A stretch of DNA of 64,000 bases, from contig NZ_JACVTO010000015.1 in the NCBI RefSeq assembly GCF_016518545.1, forward strand, positions 62,001 to 126,000. Direction: 5' to 3'. Under the pieces are notes generated by a model. It worked only from the letters and a program-made list of their open reading frames with translations. It searched no databases and was not told the DNA's origin. The stretch is from Pseudomonas sp. S30 (GTDB lineage: Bacteria > Pseudomonadota > Gammaproteobacteria > Pseudomonadales > Pseudomonadaceae). Of the stretch, positions 50,971 to 59,991 are shown piece after piece. Position 1 is the first letter of the stretch; each line of letters starts with the position of its first letter. The position numbers were made by a program, and so were the translations under genes.

Positions 50971-52029
50971 ATGAGCAAGCAACCCTCCCTGAGCTACAAG
51001 GACGCCGGTGTAGACATCGACGCCGGCGAAGCACTGGTCGAACGCATCAAGGGCGTGGCCAAGCGCACCGCACGCCCTGAGGTCATGGGTGGCCTGGGCG
51101 GCTTCGGCGCCCTTTGCGAGATCCCGGCCGGTTACAAGCAGCCCGTGCTGGTCTCCGGCACCGACGGCGTCGGCACCAAGCTGCGCCTGGCGCTGAATCT
51201 GAACAAGCATGACAGCATCGGCCAGGACCTAGTCGCCATGTGCGTCAACGACCTGGTGGTGTGTGGCGCCGAGCCGCTGTTCTTCCTCGACTACTACGCC
51301 ACCGGCAAGCTCAATGTCGACGTGGCCGCCACCGTGGTGACCGGTATCGGCGCCGGCTGCGAACTGGCCGGCTGCTCGCTGGTCGGTGGCGAAACGGCCG
51401 AGATGCCGGGCATGTACGAAGGTGAAGACTACGACCTGGCCGGCTTCTGCGTCGGCGTGGTGGAAAAGGCCGACATCATCGACGGCTCCAAGGTCGTCGC
51501 TGGCGACGCCCTGATCGCCCTGCCCTCCTCCGGCCCGCACTCCAACGGCTACTCGCTGATCCGCAAGATCCTCGAAGTCTCCGGCACCGACATCGGCAAC
51601 ACCCAGCTCGACGGTACGCCGCTGGCCGACCTGCTGATGGCCCCGACACGCATCTACGTCAAGCCGTTGCTGGCGCTGATCAAGCAGACCGGCGCGGTCA
51701 AGGCCATGGCCCACATCACCGGCGGCGGTCTGCTGGACAATATCCCGCGCGTGCTGCCCAAGGGCGCCCAGGCGGTGGTCGACGTGGCCAGCTGGCAGCG
51801 CCCGGCGGTGTTCGACTTCCTGCAGCAGCAGGGTAACGTCGACGAACACGAGATGCACCGCGTGCTCAACTGCGGTGTGGGCATGGTCATCTGCGTGGCA
51901 CAGGATCAGGTCGACAACGCCCTGAACGTCCTGCGCCAGGCTGGCGAGCAACCGTGGGTGATCGGTCGCATCGAAGTCGCCGCCGAAGGCGCGGCCCAGG
52001 TCGAGCTGCACAACCTCAAGGCACACTGA
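50971..52029 (+). CDS. purM: phosphoribosylformylglycinamidine cyclo-ligase
   Basis: A 352-residue enzyme (AIR synthetase) of the fifth step of purine synthesis: it closes formylglycinamidine ribonucleotide to aminoimidazole ribonucleotide with ATP. Signatures are SYKDAGVDIDAGEALVERIK, LVSGTDGVGTKLRLAL, the ATP-site VCGAEPLFFLDYYATGKL, and LVGGETAEMPGMYEGEDYDLAGFCVG. Its stop overlaps the purN start (TGATG), giving a coupled purM-purN operon. Confidence 0.95.
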   Translation: MSKQPSLSYKDAGVDIDAGEALVERIKGVAKRTARPEVMGGLGGFGALCEIPAGYKQPVLVSGTDGVGTKLRLALNLNKHDSIGQDLVAMCVNDLVVCGAEPLFFLDYYATGKLNVDVAATVVTGIGAGCELAGCSLVGGETAEMPGMYEGEDYDLAGFCVGVVEKADIIDGSKVVAGDALIALPSSGPHSNGYSLIRKILEVSGTDIGNTQLDGTPLADLLMAPTRIYVKPLLALIKQTGAVKAMAHITGGGLLDNIPRVLPKGAQAVVDVASWQRPAVFDFLQQQGNVDEHEMHRVLNCGVGMVICVAQDQVDNALNVLRQAGEQPWVIGRIEVAAEGAAQVELHNLKAH

Positions 52030-52682
52030 TGCCCAGTGACACCTGCAATGTGGTCGTACTGCTGTCGGGCTCCGGCAGCAACCTGCAAGCGCTGATCGAC
52101 AGCACCCGCGCCGAGGGCAGCCCGGCACGGATCCGCGCCGTCATCGCCAATCGCACCGACGCCTACGGTCTGGAGCGTGCCCGCGCCGCTGGCATCGACA
52201 CCGCGGTGCTCGAGCACGCCGGCTTCGAGGGCCGCGAGGCCTTCGACGCGGCCCTGATGCAACTGATCGACGGCTTCGCCGCCGATCTGGTGGTGCTGGC
52301 AGGGTTCATGCGCATCCTCAGTGGCGACTTCGTGCGCCACTACCAAGGGCGCCTGCTGAACATCCACCCGTCCCTGCTTCCCAAGTACAAAGGCCTGCAC
52401 ACCCATCAGCGCGCACTGGATGCCGGTGACACGGAACATGGCTGCAGCGTTCACTTCGTCACCGAGGAACTCGATGGCGGGCCCTTGGTCGTACAGGCTG
52501 TGGTGGCGGTCGCGCCAAGCGACGATGCGCAGAGCCTGGCACAACGGGTCCACCGACAGGAACACCAGATCTACCCGCTGGCCGTGCGCTGGTTCGCCGA
52601 AGGCCGTTTGCGCCTGGGCGAGCGAGGGGCACTGCTGGATGGCCAACCGCTGGCGGCCAGCGGTCACTTGATTCGACCCTAG
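52029..52682 (+). CDS. purN: phosphoribosylglycinamide formyltransferase
   Basis: A 217-residue folate-dependent GAR transformylase. Signatures are VVLLSGSGSNLQALID at the N-terminus, VLAGFMRIL, and the catalytic LLNIHPSLLPKYKGLHTHQRALDAGDTEHGCSVHFVTEELDGG, with Asn, His and Asp in place. It transfers formyl from 10-formyl-THF to GAR. ATG overlaps the purM stop by one base. The DUF3108 gene follows after eight bases. Confidence 0.95.
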   Translation: MPSDTCNVVVLLSGSGSNLQALIDSTRAEGSPARIRAVIANRTDAYGLERARAAGIDTAVLEHAGFEGREAFDAALMQLIDGFAADLVVLAGFMRILSGDFVRHYQGRLLNIHPSLLPKYKGLHTHQRALDAGDTEHGCSVHFVTEELDGGPLVVQAVVAVAPSDDAQSLAQRVHRQEHQIYPLAVRWFAEGRLRLGERGALLDGQPLAASGHLIRP

Positions 52683-52690
52683 GAGAACAT

Positions 52691-53401
52691 ATGCGTCGCG
52701 CCCTGCTACTGGCTCTCGCCGTACTCGCCCTGCCACTCCAGGCAGCCGACCTCAAGCCCTTCTCGGCCAGCTATACCGCCGACTGGAAACAGCTGCCCAT
52801 GAGCGGCACCGCCGAGCGTAGCCTGGTCAAGAATGCCAACGGCACCTGGGACCTGAATTTCAAGGCCTCCATGATGATCGCCAGCCTCACCGAGCAGAGC
52901 ACGGTGCGCATGGAGAACGATGCCCTGCTCCCGCTGAAGTACCACTTCGAACGGGGCGGCCTGGGCAAGGCCAAGAAAGTCGACCTGGACTTCGATTGGA
53001 CCAGCAAAAAAGTCACCGGCAGCGACCGTGGCGATGCCATCAGCCTGCCGCTCAACCGCGGCGTGTTGGACAAGTCCACCTATCAGCTGGCGCTGCAGCA
53101 TGATGTGGCCGCCGGCAAGAAGAGCATGACCTACCCGGTGGTCGACGGCGATGAGGTCGACAACTACGATTTCCGCGTGCTGGGCACCGAGAAAGTCTCC
53201 ACCAAGAGCGGTCAGGTGGAGGCGGTCAAGGTCGAGCGCGTGCGCGACCCGAGCCAGAGCAAACGTATCACCGAGCTGTGGTTCGCCAAGGACTGGGATT
53301 ACCTGCTGGTGCAGTTGCGCCAGGTCGAGAACGACGGCAAGGAGTACGTGATCGTGCTGCAGGACGGTACGGTCGACGGCAAGACCGTCAAAGGCAACTG
53401 A
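52691..53401 (+). CDS. DUF3108 periplasmic protein
   Basis: A 236-residue protein with a signal peptide (MRRALLLALAVLALPLQAA). The mature part is beta-rich (LKPFSASYTADWKQLPMSGTAERSL, LPLKYHFERGGLGKAKKVDLDFDW), matching DUF3108. AGGAG precedes the ATG, eight bases after purN, so it is read with the purine genes, an arrangement common in pseudomonads. Function unknown. A strong terminator follows. Confidence 0.85.
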   Translation: MRRALLLALAVLALPLQAADLKPFSASYTADWKQLPMSGTAERSLVKNANGTWDLNFKASMMIASLTEQSTVRMENDALLPLKYHFERGGLGKAKKVDLDFDWTSKKVTGSDRGDAISLPLNRGVLDKSTYQLALQHDVAAGKKSMTYPVVDGDEVDNYDFRVLGTEKVSTKSGQVEAVKVERVRDPSQSKRITELWFAKDWDYLLVQLRQVENDGKEYVIVLQDGTVDGKTVKGN

Positions 53402-53422
53402 GGCCTCGCGCCCCATTGCTCC

Positions 53423-53450
53423 AGCCCCGCCTCAGCGCGGGGCTTTTTTG
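53423..53450 (+). terminator. terminator of the purM-purN-DUF3108 operon
   Basis: AGCCCCGC, a six-base loop, GCGGGGCT, then six T. It starts 22 bases after the stop codon. Confidence 0.93.
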
Positions 53451-53555
53451 TGCAGCGACGATTCTGGCGCGCCTGTCAGTCGCTGTAGGCGCAATGGGTT
53501 CCATGAACATTGTTTCATCGTCCGTTTATTTACTTAGTCTGCTATCTAACTCTAT

Positions 53556-53610
53556 AAAGGAGGTGTGCGACACAGTGTCGCAGACCAACCAAAGTGGAGT
53601 TTACCGATGA
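53556..53610 (+). promoter_or_regulatory. leader with strong Shine-Dalgarno, palindrome and possible mini-ORF
   Basis: AAAGGAGGTG (53556-53565) is followed at once by the perfect 17-bp palindrome TGCGACACAGTGTCGCA (53566-53582). A GTG inside it (53575) opens an 11-codon frame, MSQTNQSGVYR, whose TGA overlaps the ATG of the next gene as ATGA. Upstream, TATCTAACT and TATAAA give an AT-rich promoter-like stretch. Confidence 0.5.
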
Positions 53611-53789
53611 CTGTTCAAGTGACCGAACGCGATGAATCGAAAATGTCCCACGAAGGCCTTGCCGCAGGCGTGCGGATCTGGGACGTGCACCAACAGGGTG
53701 AACTGGTCGGCATGTTCCACAACGAACACGAAGCACACCAGTATCGTCAGGAACTCGAAACACTCGAGAGCCAGCGTCGCACGCAGTAA
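53607..53789 (+). CDS. small conserved protein, unknown function
   Basis: A 60-residue soluble protein (MTVQVTERDESKMSHEGLAAGVRIWDVHQQGELVGMFHNEHEAHQYRQELE...). The middle looks like one short beta-hairpin (RIWDVHQQGELVGMFH) followed by a charged helix. GGAG lies eight bases before the ATG. A GTG at 53565 in the same frame would add 14 residues, but it sits only one base after the strong Shine-Dalgarno. I do not recognise a named family. The gene stands alone between two terminators, with an unusual leader. Confidence 0.65.
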   Translation: MTVQVTERDESKMSHEGLAAGVRIWDVHQQGELVGMFHNEHEAHQYRQELETLESQRRTQ

Positions 53790-53800
53790 GCAGCGCCCAC

Positions 53801-53828
53801 GAAAAACCCCGCCTTCGCGGGGTTTTCG
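53801..53828. terminator. bidirectional terminator
   Basis: GAAAAACCCCGC-CTTC-GCGGGGTTTTCG. A run of A on one side and T on the other lets it serve both the small gene (+) and the DUF2058 gene (-), whose stops lie 11 and 4 bases away. Confidence 0.93.
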
Positions 53829-53832
53829 TCGT

Positions 53833-54372
53833 TTACCACATCAGATCGTCGGGGATCTTGTAAGCGGCGTACGGATCGTCCTCGTCGGCTTCCTCGACAT
53901 GGGTGTTGAGCAGCAGAATACGCCTGGCGTCGCGCTCCTGGATCTTCACCGCCGCCTCGCGCGGAATCACTTCATAACCCCCGCCATGGGCCACGATGGC
54001 CAGCGAGCCATTGCTCAGCTTGCTGCGCATCAGGGCATTGACCGCAATGCGCTTGACCTTCTTGTCGTCGACGAAGTTGTAGTAGTCCTCGGTGGTCAGC
54101 TTGGGCAGGCGGGTCGCCTCGATCAATTGCTTGACCTGGGCAGCACGCGCCTTCTGCTCGGCCTTCTCCTGGACCTGGCGGTTGAGCTCCTGGTCCTTCC
54201 TGGCTTTGTCGGCGAGAGCTTCCTTGGCCAGGCGCTGCTGGCTGTCGTCTACCTCCACCTGGCCCTTGTGCTGCAGGCGCTTCTGTTTCTTCTCGGCCTT
54301 GTTGGTCTGGGAGACCTGCTTCTGGTTGACCAGACCGGCCTTGAGCAATTGATCGCGAAGGGAAAGGCTCAT
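53833..54372 (-). CDS. DUF2058-family protein (YaiL-like)
   Basis: A 179-residue cytoplasmic protein. The N-terminal half is highly charged helix (SLRDQLLKAGLVNQKQVSQTNKAEKKQKRLQHKGQ...), probably coiled coil. The C-terminal half has a compact domain (YYNFVDDKKVKRIAVNALMRSKLSNGSLAIVAHGGGYEVIP). It matches DUF2058 (nucleoprotein/polynucleotide-associated YaiL). Last gene of the run from cysM through mazG. Confidence 0.85.
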   Translation of the reverse strand: MSLSLRDQLLKAGLVNQKQVSQTNKAEKKQKRLQHKGQVEVDDSQQRLAKEALADKARKDQELNRQVQEKAEQKARAAQVKQLIEATRLPKLTTEDYYNFVDDKKVKRIAVNALMRSKLSNGSLAIVAHGGGYEVIPREAAVKIQERDARRILLLNTHVEEADEDDPYAAYKIPDDLMW

Positions 54373-54398
54373 GGGTGTTCACTCACTTATGCATCGGC

Positions 54399-55247
54399 TC
54401 AGCCGCAGCTGGGCAGGTTCTTTTCCTGACGCTTGGCTTCGCCCCACAGGGCATCCAGCTCGTCAAGGCTACAGGCTTCGATCGGCCGGCCCGTGTCGCG
54501 CAGGGCCTGTTCGATGAAGCGAAAACGTCGCTCGAATTTACGGTTGGCGCGGCGCAGGGCGTCTTCCGGATCCTGCCTGAGATGGCGGGCCAGATTGACG
54601 GCCGCGAACAGCAGGTCGCCGATCTCGTCCTGCACGGCCTCGGCATCGCCTTCGGCCATGGCCTGCAAGACCTCGTCCAGCTCTTCGCGAACCTTGTCCA
54701 GCACCGGCAGCGGATCGGACCAGTCGAAACCGACGGTCGCCGCGCGCTTCTGCAGTTTGGCCGCGCGCGACAGCGCCGGCAAGGCGCCAGGCACATCGTC
54801 GAGCAGCGACAGCTGCTGCGGTTCGCACTTCTCGGCGCGCTCCTGGGCCTTGATCTGCTCCCAGCGCGCCTTGACCTGTTCCTCGCTCAACCGCGGCGCA
54901 TCGGCCGGTGCGTACAGATCGCCGGTGGGAAACACATGGGGGTGACGACGGATCAGTTTGCGGGTGATCGAATCGACCACGGCGGCGAAGTCGAAGCGGC
55001 CTTCCTCCCGCGCCAGTTGGCTGTAGTACACCACCTGGAACAGCAGATCGCCGAGTTCACCACGCAGCTGGGGAAAATCGCCCTGCTCGATGGCATCGGC
55101 CACCTCGTAGGCCTCCTCCAGCGTATGCTTGACGATGCTGGCGTAATCCTGCTCCAGGTCCCACGGGCAACCGTGCTGCGGGTCGCGCAGTCGGGCCATG
55201 AGGTGCAGCAGGTCGTCGAGGGTGTAGGTCATGTCGTGTACATCCAT
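54399..55247 (-). CDS. mazG: nucleoside triphosphate pyrophosphohydrolase MazG
   Basis: A 282-residue protein with two MazG domains. The first holds CPWDLEQDYASIVKHTLEEAYEVADAIEQGDFPQLRGELGDLLFQVVYYS (EExxE and ExxD metal ligands), the second EELDEVLQAMAEGDAEAVQDEIGDLLFAAVNLARH. It removes aberrant NTPs and in E. coli can lower ppGpp. The gene lies 41 bases downstream of relA, which fits a functional link. ATG at 55247 (MDVHDMTYTLDD) has GAGG five bases upstream; an internal ATG at 55232 lacks such a site. Confidence 0.92.
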   Translation of the reverse strand: MDVHDMTYTLDDLLHLMARLRDPQHGCPWDLEQDYASIVKHTLEEAYEVADAIEQGDFPQLRGELGDLLFQVVYYSQLAREEGRFDFAAVVDSITRKLIRRHPHVFPTGDLYAPADAPRLSEEQVKARWEQIKAQERAEKCEPQQLSLLDDVPGALPALSRAAKLQKRAATVGFDWSDPLPVLDKVREELDEVLQAMAEGDAEAVQDEIGDLLFAAVNLARHLRQDPEDALRRANRKFERRFRFIEQALRDTGRPIEACSLDELDALWGEAKRQEKNLPSCG

Positions 55248-55288
55248 TGGCCCCTCTGGCGGTCCGACCGGCAGAAGGGCACACAGTC

Positions 55289-57529
55289 TCAGGGCGTCCG
55301 GTTGCGCCGCGTCTCGATGATGTTCGGCAACTGCGAGATGCGCCCCAGCAGACGACCCAGGGCATCCAGCCCGGGAATCTCGATGGTCAGCGACATCAGC
55401 GCGGTGTTGTCCTCCTTGTTCGAGCGGGTATTTACCGCCAGCACGTTGATCTTCTCGTTGAGCAGCACCTGCGAGACATCACGCAGCAGCCCAGGACGGT
55501 CGTAGGCGCGGATGACGATGTCGACCGGGTAGGTCTGCACCGGGATCGGCCCCCAGCTGACCTGGATCATGCGCTCGGGCTCCTTGCCCGCCAGTTGCAG
55601 CACCGAGGCGCAGTCCTGACGGTGAATGCTCACCCCACGGCCCTGGGTGATGTAGCCGACGATGGCATCGCCCGGCAGCGGCTGACAGCAACCGGCCATT
55701 TGCGTGAGCAGATTGCCCACGCCCTGGATCTGGATATCGCTGCGCTTGCCGGAGCGGATACCGCGCGCCTGACGCGGAATCAGCTCGACCTGCTCGATTC
55801 GCTCCGGTTCGAGCAACTGCTGGGCAGCGTTGACCAGGTGCGCCAGGCGCAGGTCGCCCGCTCCCAGGGCGGCGAACAGGTCCTCGGCGGTCTTGACGTT
55901 GGCCTTTTCCGCCAGGCGCTCGAAGTCGACCTGGGGCAGACCCAGACGGCTGAGCTCGCGCTCGAGCAGGGTCTTGCCGGCGGCGACGTTCTGATCGCGG
56001 GCCTGCAACTTGAACCAGTGAACGATCTTGGCCCGCGCGCGCGACGTGGTGACATACCCCAGGTTGGAGTTGAGCCAGTCGCGGCTGGGGCTGCCGTGCT
56101 TGCTGGTGATGATCTCCACCTGCTCGCCGGTCTGCAGGCTGTAGTTCAGCGGCACGATGCGCCCGTTGATCTTGGCTCCGCGGCAGTTGTGGCCGATCTC
56201 GGTGTGCACGCGGTAGGCGAAGTCCAGCGGCGTGGCGCCCTTGGGCAGGTCGATGGCATGGCCATCCGGGGTGAACACATAAACCCGGTCCGGCTCGATG
56301 TCCACCCGCAGCTGCTCGGCCAGCCCGCCGATGTCACCCAGTTCCTCGTGCCATTCCAGCACCTGGCGCAACCAGGAGATCTTCTCCTCGTAGTGATTGG
56401 AGCTGGACTTGACGTCTGTGCCCTTGTACTTCCAGTGCGCGCACACCCCCAGCTCGGCTTCCTCGTGCATGCCGTGGGTACGGATCTGCACTTCGAGCAC
56501 CTTGCCCTCCGGGCCGATCACGGCGGTGTGCAACGAGCGGTAGCCGTTCTCCTTGGGGTTGGCGACGTAGTCGTCGAACTCCTTGGGAATGTGCCTCCAG
56601 AGGGTATGGACGATACCCAGCGCGGTGTAGCAGTCGCGGATCTCCGGGACCAGCACGCGCACGGCACGAACGTCGTAGATCTGGCTGAATTCCAGACCCT
56701 TGCGCTGCATTTTGCGCCAGATCGAATAGATGTGCTTGGCCCGACCGCTGATATCGGCCTTGACCCCGGTGGCCAGCAGCTCGTTCTGCAGTTGGTTCAT
56801 CACATCGGAGATGAAGCGCTCACGGTCCAGCCGGCGCTCGTGCAGCAACTTGGCGATCTGCTTGTACTGATCCGGCTCCAGGTAGCGGAACGAAAGGTCT
56901 TCCAGTTCCCACTTGATGTGGCCGATGCCCAGGCGATGGGCCAGCGGCGCATAGATGTCGAACACCTCGCGGGCCACACGCAGGCGCTTTTCGTCGTCGG
57001 CGGATTTCACCGCGCGGATGGCGCAGGTGCGTTCGGCCAGCTTGATCAGCGCGACACGCACGTCGTCGACCATGGCCACGAGCATCTTGCGCAGGTTCTC
57101 GACCTGCGCCTGGGAGCCGAGCACCAGCGACTGGCGCGGGCTCAGGCTGGCGCTGATGGCAGCCATGCGCAGTACACCGTCGATCAGCTTGGACACCACC
57201 GGGCCGAAGCGCTGGCCGACTTCGGCCAGGGTCACCTTACCCTCGCGCACCGCCCGATAGATCACCGCGGCCACCAGGGAGTCCTGGTCGAGCTTGAGGT
57301 CGGCGAGGATCTCGGCGATTTCCAGGCCCGCCTGATAGCTGGACGTGCCGTCGGCCCAGGAATGCTTGGCCGGATTGCCTTTCTTCTCGACCGCCTGGGC
57401 GAAATCGCACGCCTCCTTGAGCGCCGCACGATCCAGCGCCGAATCGACGCTCACCACATGATCCAGCCATGCATCGAGGTTGATACTGCCGTCGGTGTTG
57501 ACCGGCTGGTGCACTCTCACCTGTACCAT
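55289..57529 (-). CDS. relA: (p)ppGpp synthetase RelA
   Basis: A 746-residue long RSH protein. The N-terminal pseudo-hydrolase domain lacks the HD pair that SpoT uses (HSWADGTSSYQAGLEIAEIL, AVIYRAVREGKV). The synthetase domain is at about residues 240-360 (SGRAKHIYSIWRKMQRKG, ENGYRSLHTAVIGPEG). A TGS domain (DRVYVFTPDGHAIDLPKGATPLDFAYRVHTEIGHNC), zinc-finger region and C-terminal ACT domain follow. It makes (p)ppGpp on stalled ribosomes. Start MVQVRVHQPVN at 57529; a longer frame is not supported. It sits between rlmD and mazG. Confidence 0.95.
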   Translation of the reverse strand: MVQVRVHQPVNTDGSINLDAWLDHVVSVDSALDRAALKEACDFAQAVEKKGNPAKHSWADGTSSYQAGLEIAEILADLKLDQDSLVAAVIYRAVREGKVTLAEVGQRFGPVVSKLIDGVLRMAAISASLSPRQSLVLGSQAQVENLRKMLVAMVDDVRVALIKLAERTCAIRAVKSADDEKRLRVAREVFDIYAPLAHRLGIGHIKWELEDLSFRYLEPDQYKQIAKLLHERRLDRERFISDVMNQLQNELLATGVKADISGRAKHIYSIWRKMQRKGLEFSQIYDVRAVRVLVPEIRDCYTALGIVHTLWRHIPKEFDDYVANPKENGYRSLHTAVIGPEGKVLEVQIRTHGMHEEAELGVCAHWKYKGTDVKSSSNHYEEKISWLRQVLEWHEELGDIGGLAEQLRVDIEPDRVYVFTPDGHAIDLPKGATPLDFAYRVHTEIGHNCRGAKINGRIVPLNYSLQTGEQVEIITSKHGSPSRDWLNSNLGYVTTSRARAKIVHWFKLQARDQNVAAGKTLLERELSRLGLPQVDFERLAEKANVKTAEDLFAALGAGDLRLAHLVNAAQQLLEPERIEQVELIPRQARGIRSGKRSDIQIQGVGNLLTQMAGCCQPLPGDAIVGYITQGRGVSIHRQDCASVLQLAGKEPERMIQVSWGPIPVQTYPVDIVIRAYDRPGLLRDVSQVLLNEKINVLAVNTRSNKEDNTALMSLTIEIPGLDALGRLLGRISQLPNIIETRRNRTP

Positions 57530-57625
57530 GTTTCGTTTACCTTTCCATACAGCGCGCCCCACGGGCGCCCTGGCCATCAACCGTACCGCCTCCATTCCCT
57601 GGAAGCCGTACCAAGGGACCTGAAA

Positions 57626-58990
57626 TCACTGGTCCGCTTCGAATAACGCCATGGCCTCGACATGCGCCGTCTGAGGAAACATGTCGAGAATCCCGGCCCT
57701 TTTTAACCGGTACCCCTGGCCGACCAGCACCTGCGCGTCTCGCGCCAGCGTCGCGGGGTTGCACGATACATATACCAGACGCTTGGCCCGGAGACGGGCA
57801 ATGCCCTGTACCACCTCATGGGCACCGTCGCGAGGTGGGTCCAAGAGTACCGCAGAAAAGCCCTCGGTGGCCCACTCGGCGTCGCTCAGCGACTGTGCCA
57901 GATCGGCCTGAAAAAACCGCGCGTTATGCACATCGTTGGCCTGCGCGTTGGCCGCGGCGCGCGCCACCATCGCCTGCACGCCCTCCACCGCCACCACCTC
58001 GCGCGCGTGTCGCGCCAGCGGCAAGGCGAAATTGCCCAGGCCGCAGAACAGGTCCAGCACCCGCTCGTGGGGTTGCACATCCAGCCAGGCCAACGCCTGC
58101 TCGACCATCAGTGCGTTGACCGGCGCATTGACCTGGACGAAGTCGCCTGGCCGCCAGGCCAGTTCCAGCCCCCAGGGATCCAGGGTGAAACCCAGTTGCG
58201 CGTCGGGATCCTGCGCCGCCGGGGCGCCTTCTCCCTGCAGCCACAGCTGCGCCCTGGCCTCATCGCAGAACGCCCGCAAGCGCGCCTGATCCTCGTCGGG
58301 CAGCGGCGCCACATGCCGCACCAGCACCGCCACGGCAGTCCCGCTGAACAGCTCGACATGGCCCAGCGCCTGAGGCTTGCTCAGGCTGCGCAGCACGGTG
58401 GGCAAGTGGCGCAGGATCGCCTGCAAAGGCTGTACCAGCACCGGGCATTCGTCGATGGCGACGATGTCCTGGCTGGCTTCGGCACGCAATCCCACGTGCA
58501 GCACACGCGCCTTGGCCTCCCAGCGCACGGCGATGCGCGCCCGGCGGCGGTAGCCGAATTCCGGCCCACTGAGCGGCGCGGCCCATTCCTGCGGCTGGAT
58601 CCCCGCCACGCGTTGCAGTTGCTCGGCCAGTTGACGCTGCTTGAGCGCCAACTGGGCCTCGTGCGGCAGGTGCTGGAGCGTACAGCCGCCGCAGCGGGCG
58701 TAGTGCCGGCAGGGCGCCTCGCGGCGCTCGGGACTGGCCTGCAACACGCGCTCCAACCCCGCCTCGACCACCTTGCCGCGGGCGTTGAGCACCCGCGCCT
58801 CGACCGTCTCGCCGGCCAGTGCGCCACTGACGAACCAAGTGCGCCCCTCGTTGAAGACGATGCCGCGGCCGTCGCCAGCCAGGCGCTCGATCTGCAGTCG
58901 CTGTTTCTTGCCGACCGGCACCTGCGCACTGCGCTCGCCGCCGGCAGGCTGGAAGCGCAGCCCGCTGCCATGGGTTTTCTTTCTGGACAT
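57626..58990 (-). CDS. rlmD: 23S rRNA (uracil-1939-C5)-methyltransferase
   Basis: A 454-residue protein. An N-terminal TRAM domain (LQIERLAGDGRGIVFNEGRTWFVSGALAGETVEARV) precedes the iron-sulfur cysteines in CRHYARCGGCTLQHL plus the one in ECPVLV. A SAM fold (VLDLFCGLGNFALPLARHAREVVAVE) and the catalytic cysteine in VYVSCNPATLARD follow. It methylates U1939 of 23S rRNA. The ATG at 58990 overlaps the cysM stop (TGATG), so the two are coupled. Formerly called rumA. Confidence 0.93.
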   Translation of the reverse strand: MSRKKTHGSGLRFQPAGGERSAQVPVGKKQRLQIERLAGDGRGIVFNEGRTWFVSGALAGETVEARVLNARGKVVEAGLERVLQASPERREAPCRHYARCGGCTLQHLPHEAQLALKQRQLAEQLQRVAGIQPQEWAAPLSGPEFGYRRRARIAVRWEAKARVLHVGLRAEASQDIVAIDECPVLVQPLQAILRHLPTVLRSLSKPQALGHVELFSGTAVAVLVRHVAPLPDEDQARLRAFCDEARAQLWLQGEGAPAAQDPDAQLGFTLDPWGLELAWRPGDFVQVNAPVNALMVEQALAWLDVQPHERVLDLFCGLGNFALPLARHAREVVAVEGVQAMVARAAANAQANDVHNARFFQADLAQSLSDAEWATEGFSAVLLDPPRDGAHEVVQGIARLRAKRLVYVSCNPATLARDAQVLVGQGYRLKRAGILDMFPQTAHVEAMALFEADQ

Positions 58991-59889
58991 CAGGTCGCGT
59001 CGAACAGGCCGGTGGACAGGTAGCGGTCGCCGCGGTCGCAAATGATCGCGACCATCACGGCATTCTCCACTTCACGGGACAGCCGCAGCATCGCCGCAAC
59101 CGCACCGCCAGAGGACACGCCACAGAAAACGCCCTCTTCGCGGGCAAGCCGGCGCATGGTGGCCTCGGCCTCGTCCTGGGACAGATCCACTACCCGATCC
59201 ACGCGAGTGGCATCGAAGATCTTCGGCAGGTACTGCTCAGGCCAGCGGCGGATACCCGGAATGGCGGCGCCTTCCATCGGTTGCAGCCCGATGACCTGGA
59301 CGGCCGGATTCTGCTCTTTGAGGTACTGCGAGCAGCCCATGATGGTGCCCGTGGTGCCCATCGAACTGATGAAGTGGGTGATGCTGCCCTGGGTCTGCTG
59401 CCAGATCTCAGGGCCGGTGCTGGTGTAGTGAGCCACCGGGTTGTCGCCGTTGGCGAACTGGTCCAAGACCAATCCACGGCCCTCGGCCTGCAGACGGTCG
59501 GCCAGGTCCCGGGCACCCTCCATGCCCTGCTCCTTGGTCACCAGGATCAGCTGCGCGCCATAGGCAGTCATCGCCGCCTTGCGCTCGGCCGTGGAGTTGT
59601 CCGGCATGATCAGGATCATCTTGTAACCCTTGATCGCCGCCGCCATGGCCAGGGCGATGCCCGTGTTGCCGGAAGTCGCCTCGATCAGGGTATCGCCAGG
59701 CTTGATCTGCTGGCGCAGCTCGGCCCGCTCGATCATCGACAGCGCCGGGCGATCCTTCACCGACCCGGCAGGGTTGTTGCCCTCGAGCTTGAGCAGCAGG
59801 GTGTTGCTGGTCTGCCCGGCCATGCGCTGCAGGCGGACCAGCGGGGTGTTGCCGACGCAATCGGCGATGGTGGGGTACTGCAAGGTCAT
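58990..59889 (-). CDS. cysM: cysteine synthase B
   Basis: A 299-residue fold-type II PLP enzyme. The PLP lysine is in NPAGSVKDRPALSM, the substrate loop in EATSGNTGIALAMAA and the phosphate loop in SSMGTTGTIMGCS. FCGVSSGGAVAAMLRLS closes the site. CysM-type enzymes accept thiosulfate as well as sulfide. ATG at 59889 (MTLQYPTIADCVGN). Upstream is a TATGAT -10 and a palindromic region shared with the divergent gacS. Confidence 0.92.
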   Translation of the reverse strand: MTLQYPTIADCVGNTPLVRLQRMAGQTSNTLLLKLEGNNPAGSVKDRPALSMIERAELRQQIKPGDTLIEATSGNTGIALAMAAAIKGYKMILIMPDNSTAERKAAMTAYGAQLILVTKEQGMEGARDLADRLQAEGRGLVLDQFANGDNPVAHYTSTGPEIWQQTQGSITHFISSMGTTGTIMGCSQYLKEQNPAVQVIGLQPMEGAAIPGIRRWPEQYLPKIFDATRVDRVVDLSQDEAEATMRRLAREEGVFCGVSSGGAVAAMLRLSREVENAVMVAIICDRGDRYLSTGLFDAT

Positions 59890-59940
59890 GGGCGTCTTCG
59901 CAATCAGGACGGCAGGGGCGCCTATCATACCGGCAAAGCC

Positions 59941-59991
59941 CGTTCGGCCATATCACGCAATCGTCGGGAGATATAGCGTTCGGCTATATCG
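59941..59991. promoter_or_regulatory. repeat cluster between cysM and gacS
   Basis: CGTTCGGCCATATCAC (59941-59956) recurs as CGTTCGGCTATATCGA (59977-59992) 36 bases on. The second copy forms the right arm of a perfect inverted repeat GATATAGC-GTTCG-GCTATATC (59970-59990). The cysM -10 (TATGAT, 59924-59929 on the minus strand) lies next to the first copy, so the -35 region is covered. Confidence 0.5.

Noticed and set aside
55247..57646. 799-codon plus-strand open frame
   Set aside because: Entirely antisense to relA, which has all RSH domains; the translation has no recognisable domain.
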